The notes beneath the pieces were generated by a model. That model saw only the letters and a list, made by a program, of their open reading frames with translations, searched no databases and was not told the origin of the DNA. From Amoeboaphelidium protococcarum (Eukaryota > Aphelidiomycota > Aphelidea), in assembly GCA_023515745.1 (NCBI GenBank), contig JALECJ010000254.1, positions 806,001 to 870,000 of the forward strand: a stretch of 64,000 nt of DNA, written 5' to 3'. Position 1 is the first letter of the stretch. Every line of letters starts with the position of its first letter. Made by a program: the position numbers and the translations under genes. This document shows positions 57,751-64,000 of this stretch, one piece after another.

Positions 57751-59961
57751 ATGGGAAAAGGATAGTGGAAGTCTATTCCAGTACCGCTGGATTGTTCGCT
57801 CACTGAAGGTGGCCAGGGATTTGGTCTGATTGAATTTGAAGAATTTGAGGATGTATCAATGCTTGGGGAGCGTACTACTATTACAACTGATGTATAGCCT
57901 GATGACCAACCTGCTGATTAAAGAGTGGCGCCTATTAAGGCTTCCCTCTCAGCTGCTAGTTCTAGACAGAAGAAAATTAAGCATACCTCTGAACAGAGTA
58001 TCGCGCCGGTCTAAGATTAAATTGATATGGAGTAAATTTATGCTGATATGAAAGACTGGCAAGTTCTTAATGGCAATGATGATGGTGACCAAAATAGACG
58101 CGTCTTATGTGATGAATTACTGCGTGGTCTTCACAAGCTTGGCTTTCTTAAACCGACTCCTATCCAGCGTGATACTTTGAAAGTTGCTCTTCCACCACTG
58201 AGTAAAGATGTTCTAGGTGCCGCTATTACTGGTAGTGGTAAATCGCTGGCTTTTGGTCTTCCTATACTGAACTATTTGTATTAGCAAAGACACTAGAATG
58301 CAGTCGCCTAAGGTGAGGCCGATGGTATTAGTAATTCAGATGGGTTAATTGCGTTAATATTGACACCCACAAGAGAGCTGGCCATGTAGATTCGTGATCA
58401 CTTGAGAGCAGTCAGTAACAATGAAATCGACGTCTTGGCTTTGGTTGGCGGAATGTCTACTTAGAAGTAGGAGCGGTTGTTGCTAGAGAGACCGCCCATT
58501 GTAGTTGCCACTCCCGGTCGATTGAATGAATGGTTGTAGTGTAATCCTTCAGCTTCACTGAATTAGACTGAGCGTGGAGATTTGCGTTCTCGTGATATAT
58601 AGCAGTATTTTGAGAGTGCCAAGTCTACGATGCGATTCTTGGTTATTGACGAGGCTGATAGAATGGTGGAACGTGGAAAGTATGAAGATTTGGACGATGT
58701 GTTAAAGTACTTTTAGCCTATTGATAGTAGATCCAATTCATTACAGGATTGGGAGTAGCTACCTGATGGTGAATTGGTGGTTAAGCAGTCTGATAATGAC
58801 AAAGCATCTAACGAATCTACTAGCGCATCGTCATCTTCCTAAAAGTAAAGTAATGCTATCGCGACCGTAATTAAGAGACAGACTTTTGTATTTTCAGCTA
58901 CATTGACTACATAGGATCAAGTGATGCTTATGAAGAAGAGTAGTGGTGGCAAGAGGAAGGTTAAAGATTCTCCGTTGCAAATCATTTATAAACGCGTCCA
59001 CTTTGCTGATAAGTAACCGGCAATTATCAATCTGACGGCTGAAGATGGTAATATGTCCCGCAAGTTGAAAGAGTGCGTAATCAAGTGTCCATCTCTATTC
59101 GACAAGGATTGTTACCTATACTATTTCCTTCTGAAGTATGCCATGTTCCCGAAAGTGAAGACTATCATATTCGTCAACAGTATTGATGGTATCCGTCGAC
59201 TTAATCCAATTTTGACTCTATTGCAGATCAAGTGTAATGTTATTCACTCTGGTATGGACTAGAGGCGTCGTTTGATTAGCATTGACAAATTCAAAAGAAC
59301 TTGCGGTGTATTGTTGGCATCAGATGTAGCTGCCAGAGGCTTGGATATTCCCAATGTAGATCATGTCATTCACTACCAGGTGCCATAGACTACAGATCTA
59401 TACGTGCATAGGAGTGGTAGAACAGCTAGAGCTGCCAACGATGGTCTCAGTTTACTCTTGTGTGGACCGGAGGAAACACCTCAGCTCAAGATGATCAACT
59501 GCTTTGTCAATGAACAGCAGCGATCAATCGAAGACTTTTCTATTGATCTAAGTACGGTGGCTAAATTGAAGTAGCGCGTCAAATTGGCAGTGGATATTGA
59601 TAAGGCAAGTCATTAGATCACCAAATAGAAGCATGACGATGATTGGATCAGGAAAGCTGCAGTAGATTTGGACGTTGAACTGGATGAGGATTATCATGGA
59701 GACTTGTTCAGAGGCGGTCTGGACAGTATTGGTAACTAAAGTAGCGTGAAGCAGCAAGTTAGAAAAGAGAAAGAAATTGCAGCAAAGCGCGCTGAATTGA
59801 AGCAATTATTAAGTCAAAATATTCTTGGTGGAGGTTTGCAGAAGAAGTTTATCGCATCTGGTGGTAAAGTTGATCAATAGCTGATCCTTGAGAACTTGTC
59901 CTCTAATAATCGCCTTCTATCCAAGAAGAGGGTTCGCGCTTTAGATGATTTAGACTCTTGA
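57751..59961 (+). CDS. MAK5: MAK5/DDX24-like DEAD-box RNA helicase
   Basis: 736 aa, ATG 57751 to TGA 59959-59961. The N-terminus [10 protein letters not shown]...[14 protein letters not shown] matches the MAK5 start. Helicase motifs: Q motif [30 protein letters not shown] (Q is TAG at 58387-58389), [23 protein letters not shown] (DEAD), [37 protein letters not shown] and [12 protein letters not shown]5 acts in 60S ribosome assembly in the nucleolus. An insert between motifs II and III (residues about 330-375, Ser/Asn-rich) is typical of this subfamily. Confidence 0.94.
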
Positions 59962-60129
59962 ATTATCTACAGTAGAGTTAATTAATTAGAATTTCCACTA
60001 TTTTATATTTATTTCAATCTGTTAAATGTGTAATTGAAATATCTTAGGAGCGATCAGTTCGTTCACTATCGCTATCAAGTCGCGATTTCTTACAGTTAAA
60101 GAACGAAATTTAATAATAAAGTAGAGAAA

Positions 60130-61247
60130 ATGGACTTGGTCAGAGATTGGTATTAATGGGCAAGATAAACTCTACAAAGAGCATTATTGCAGTCACTTAC
60201 TCAGCACAGCGATAGCCTTCCTAATCATATTGCGTTCATCATGGATGGAAATCGACGGTTCGCCAGACGATCTTAGCGGGACATTAGTGTGGGGCACCAG
60301 ATTGGATTCAGTGCTCTTGAACAAGTATGATTATAACAATTCATTTTGCAATAGATCATAATGATGTCATCTTATTATTATTATTATTATTATAGATTCT
60401 GGAAACTTGCTACCATCTTGGGATTAAAGTCATCACAGTGTACGCGTTCAGTATAGACAATTTTAATCGATCGCAGGAGGAGGTGGACAATTTGATGGAC
60501 CTATTCCGAGAGAAGTTGCAACTATTTCGCGATGAAAGGTATGAATATAAACTAACATTAGTTCCAAGTAATTGAATTCTTATATTAACGCTTGCGGTAT
60601 GATTGAGTGAATAATCATTTACCGCGAGTATTAATAATACTGTAGTCACCTAGTGCAATAGTATCAAGTGCGAATTCGTGTCGTTGGAGATCTGAGCCTA
60701 CTTCCCGCTGATGTTCGCCAAGAAGCTCAAAAAGTGATGGACTCCACTCGCTCATACGACAGGTAGTTTATTTCGCGTTGTATATGGTGGCTCAACTCGT
60801 ACTTACATTTATAGTTTTTGTAGAGCACTGCTGAATATTTGCTGTCCGTATACAAGTTCTTTCGATATCAACTAGGCATTTAAAAGAGCAGAGGAGGAGA
60901 GTTAGTTGATGTTTAGTCAGTGTGAGACATCAGTTTTAAATCGAACTGAAGTTGATTTTGAGTCAAAGCTCTTATTGGTAGATGATTGCGATTAGTTCCG
61001 GCATTATCCATTAGACTTACTTATACGGACATCTGGAGAGACTAGGCTTAGCGATTTCATGTTGTATGAGGTGACGCGTAATCCTCAGGCCAGGATTGAA
61101 TTCATTGATGTGATGTGGCCAGAGTTTAATTTCTGGCACTTTTTACCAATTTTGATTAGATTCATGTATGATACAAAGTAGTAAAAGTAGTAAGAGACGT
61201 ATTAGTTGGATTAGAGGCTACAATTATAAACTTTATTTGATTCATGA
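60130..61247 (+). CDS. cis-Prenyltransferase (dehydrodolichyl diphosphate synthase type), 4 exons
   Basis: Exons 60130-60324, 60396-60538, 60646-60762 and 60824-61247 (introns of 71, 107 and 61 bp, all GT...TAG) give 292 aa. The enzyme elongates FPP to dolichol precursors at the ER. Motifs: NHIAFIMDGNRRFARR (catalytic Asp), LGIKVITVYAFSIDNFNRS, VRIRVVGDLSLLP, ALLNICCPYTSSFDI and LLIRTSGETRLSDFML. After WPEFNFWHFLP a tail of about 30 residues is rich in TAR-coded Gln (QQKQQ). It is the most intron-rich gene here. The phase of every junction is consistent and each intron contains TGA or shifts the frame. Confidence 0.9.
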
Positions 61248-61302
61248 TGAGCATTTTTATATCAGTCTTTTTTATAAATTGAGAGTGAGTGTATGTATGA
61301 AA

Positions 61303-63999
61303 TCACTTAGATGGATACTTGCAGTACTTGTCTTGAACAGCGACAACACGATAAGTTCCAGATTTATCTAATGGCAAAGAGTACACAGTGCTCGTAATAT
61401 CAGACACGGCCTTCTTCTCCAACACTTTACCACTATGATCATCAGAGAGTCGGACATAGGTAAATCCAAAAGGAGGATTTCCCTGGAATTGTAAGTTCAT
61501 CTCAGTGTGGGATCCTTCACGTATAATCTATTTACCAGAAGTTGTGATTTTAACTCTCGGAATGGAGTGATAGACATACTAAGCATCAACCTGCTTACAG
61601 CATATCGGACTAAAGCTACTTTTATTTGCACTCTACACTCCCTAACATAGAGATTTCAACCTCAATTGACCATCACTGGAAAGCTTTGCCGCAGCCTGGA
61701 CCAGATCCTTCTTTCTCTAAAACTTGTATTACAAAGACTCTAAATCTGATGACTTGGTGTATGGTACATGACTATCCTTGTGATCTAGCAGTATACTACC
61801 ATCGGCAGATGAGCCATTGCTATGCATCAATTCAAAGTTGAGTTGTAAGTCTTTATGGCCTCGTACGTTGAACTAAATCTCCTGACCAACACAATAATAG
61901 TCTTAAGACGACACACCTTCAAACTCTGGTTACATGATGGCATTAAATACAATTTACTAACCAGCATTGTTCCCAGATTTACCCACAGACTAATCGAACG
62001 AGCATTAATTTCCATCAGTCACATCAATAACTTGCAAGTGGTGGATACCTGCGTCGTAAAATAGTGGAATATCCTTAAATAACATGATATCATCATCCAC
62101 TACGGAAGATTTCACTGAATCATCATCAATGGCATACGTAACATTAAAAGGCTTCTAACCAACAAGGTTCAACTCAGGAATACTTGCCGCAGGTAGAGCG
62201 CTATTGACACAACAATCAATGGTATTAATGTTCTTAAATCGCGCTTCTGGTCTCTTATTGACTTTAAACATTAAAGTTGATCCACTAACTGTCACATTCT
62301 TGTAATTAGCATCAGATATAGTCTAGACAGTGAGAGAAAAATCTCCATTAGACTATAAAGAGCCGGTATCCACTTCAAAGGCGCAGTTCTCTTCCAGACA
62401 CTGTACACGATTAGTAAACGCTGTTGATTAGTCATTTTACTCAACAATAGCGTACTCAACCTCAAAAGGGCTTTAGCCACCAAGGCTGAGCTTCACCGAC
62501 AATTTATCATTCTAACAAAGAGCAAATCTCTTCTTTTAAGACAAGTTATCAGATATTTTCACACTTGGTTTGGCGGTATAGCTAACATGCAAAATATTAC
62601 CACCATCAATTGAACCTTTACAAAGCGCATCTTGCACAGATTTTATGGTATAAATGCCAGCCTTGTCAACAAAAAGAGAAGGTTCTTATCTATCTCTATG
62701 AAACTCAAACTCGCCATATTTCATGGGAATGCTGTCTAGAGACTGCTAATACAATACTTCCACTTGAACAGGATACCTATTGGCAAATACCTCCAAAGGA
62801 ACGCTCCGACCTTCATTTTCAATAATGTCCACCTTCATATCTGGTGACGCAAATGAAACTTGAGGATTAGCAGCGAATAGTTTAAACTGTGCCGATTCCT
62901 AAAGCTAGACTTTACATCCATTGCCATCAGTTAGATAATTGAACTCAACCTTGTATGAACCACTTTAATTAATCTTATCATCAAGACGCAACTCATAATC
63001 GCTCTAAGCAACTTTGATTTCAGTAGATTTATGCAAAACATAGCCATCCTACTATATAGAGTAAGAAACAGTCCATGGAGATGACCCAGTTAATTTAAGA
63101 GGCAGAACAACTTTGGGATACACCATATTAGCATTTGGACAAAAATACTACTGATGGTGAAAGATCGAGAGTGACGAAGCAGCCTTAAATTCATGAGAGA
63201 ACTCCTGATCTTATACCGAAATCCACTCAGGATAAATAGCGTCCTTAAATTCAGTAACTCGAATAGTAAATTTGCCACTTTACTTTGGCTAAACGATCAC
63301 ATCTTGATCCGGAGATACAATTTTAGTCTGAACGGTTTTGCTCTAGCCACTGGCTTCAATAGCAGTATACTTGACCAAGAGCGGATATTTTCCACCATCT
63401 GATACACCAAACTATAACTTGAATCCGTAATTACCAGAACACTGAGACTCTGCAATGAGACTTTATTTAACATCTAACTGAGGCTAAACATAAGGCTACA
63501 AAACACATACATTTGACGAGACTCTACCACTACAGCGATCATCTTTGTATGAAATTAATTGATAGGAGCCAAACTTATCCAACTGGATAGAATGCTTAGT
63601 TCCAGATACCTTAATCTACTTCGAGTGAACCTTGCCACTATTTAGCGCAGTAAAGTTATACTCAACGAAAGCAGATTCAACTTTATCCTAAAGCTGTACA
63701 GTGGCCTAAACAGAATTTCGTAACTTTGTAGGATCATCCGGCTAACTGAGATAAAACTATTACTTAGGACATTCAAGTTGTGCAAAATTGCTCAACTAAA
63801 CAACGACATCAATTCGACTGGCATCGATCCCTTCAGTGTATACCGTCCTATGCTAACCACAATCAACACGAGTAATAAACATCTAGTAAGTGCCAGGTTC
63901 CTCAAAGCTCATGTCAATATCCGCTTTCTCTCTCGATAGATTATAAAAATGCAAAAACTCACGACGCTACTTGGAATATACGGTGACATTACACTAGAC
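61303..63999 (-). CDS. POM152: POM152-like nuclear pore membrane glycoprotein, C-terminal part (gene runs off the right edge)
   Basis: 899 codons open on the minus strand from the window edge to TGA 61303-61305. POM152 is the fungal nuclear-pore ring protein with tandem Ig-like lumenal repeats. Seen here: several Ig-like units each with a Cys pair, Gly-Tyr turns (EEPGTYQMFITRVDCG near 63890), and the C-terminal unit PPFGFTYVRLSDD, then SLPLDKSGTYRVVAVQDKYC, the characteristic POM152 end. The N-terminal pore-side and TM part would lie beyond 64000. TAR codons run throughout, which is why standard translation shows only scraps. Confidence 0.82.
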
Positions 64000-64000
64000 A

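Noticed and set aside
1-64000. Massive pseudogenisation as the explanation for in-frame TAA/TAG
   Set aside because: Frames are otherwise intact, TAR sits at Gln positions, and every gene ends in TGA.
1-64000. Ciliate origin
   Set aside because: The code fits, but fungal-type chitin synthase, POM152, GUP1 and MAK5 with short GT-TAG introns suggest a fungus-related organism. Not formally excluded without a tree.

Overview
This window is nuclear DNA of a eukaryote that reads TAA and TAG as glutamine and stops only at TGA. Under that code almost every conserved gene becomes one long open frame ending in TGA. The reassigned codons sit where these families have Gln: the HPQTNG integrase motif, the PTRELAMQ box of a DEAD helicase, cyclophilin, and polyglutamine runs built mostly of TAG/TAA. 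Genes are compact, on both strands, with few short introns (about 51-107 bp, mostly GTA(A/T)G...TAG). Fungal-type chitin synthase, POM152, GUP1, MAK5, UTP25 and ATG5 point to a fungus-related opisthokont. A Gln-UAR code is not known from mainstream fungi, so an aphelid-like lineage is my best guess; I could not test it.

Layout. 1-9.2 kb: 5' part of an unknown gene (-), PEX1 (+), a decayed RecQ-like helicase (+), MIC60 (-), USE1 (+). 9.5-14 kb: chitin synthase (+) and a Tra2-like RRM protein (-). 14.1-18.8 kb: an accessory patch with two diverged, broken copies of a Fanzor (TnpB-related RuvC nuclease) gene, the second fused in frame to a MULE-transposase-like segment. 19.1-24.9 kb: a nearly pristine Ty3/Gypsy element (-) with a solo LTR beside it, inserted 15 bp upstream of a tRNA-Ile(UAU) gene. 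25-33 kb: gene fragments, a coiled-coil membrane protein (+), ATG5 (-), TAF10 (-), cyclophilin (-), a PH-CLU-TPR protein (-). 33.7-42 kb: an unknown membrane protein (-), an SGNH-like protein (-), a GT37-like fucosyltransferase with FN3 (+), dynactin p150 (-). 42.5-47.3 kb: two tandem mucin-like surface proteins (+). 47.4-64 kb: WDR83 (+), MRE11 (-), GUP1 (-), UTP25 (-), MAK5 (+), a cis-prenyltransferase (+), POM152 (-, runs off the end).

Most genes are unrelated housekeeping genes (peroxisome, mitochondrial inner membrane, ER-Golgi SNARE, cell wall, autophagy, transcription, DNA repair, ribosome biogenesis, nuclear pore), so no operon-like logic is expected. The most interesting parts are the genetic code, the retroelement (adapted to that code, with gag and pol separated by a single in-frame TGA, an apparent self-priming site, and tRNA-gene targeting), and the Fanzor-like loci. 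A 2.37-kb near-duplication around the single N at 53762 looks like two haplotype contigs that were never merged.
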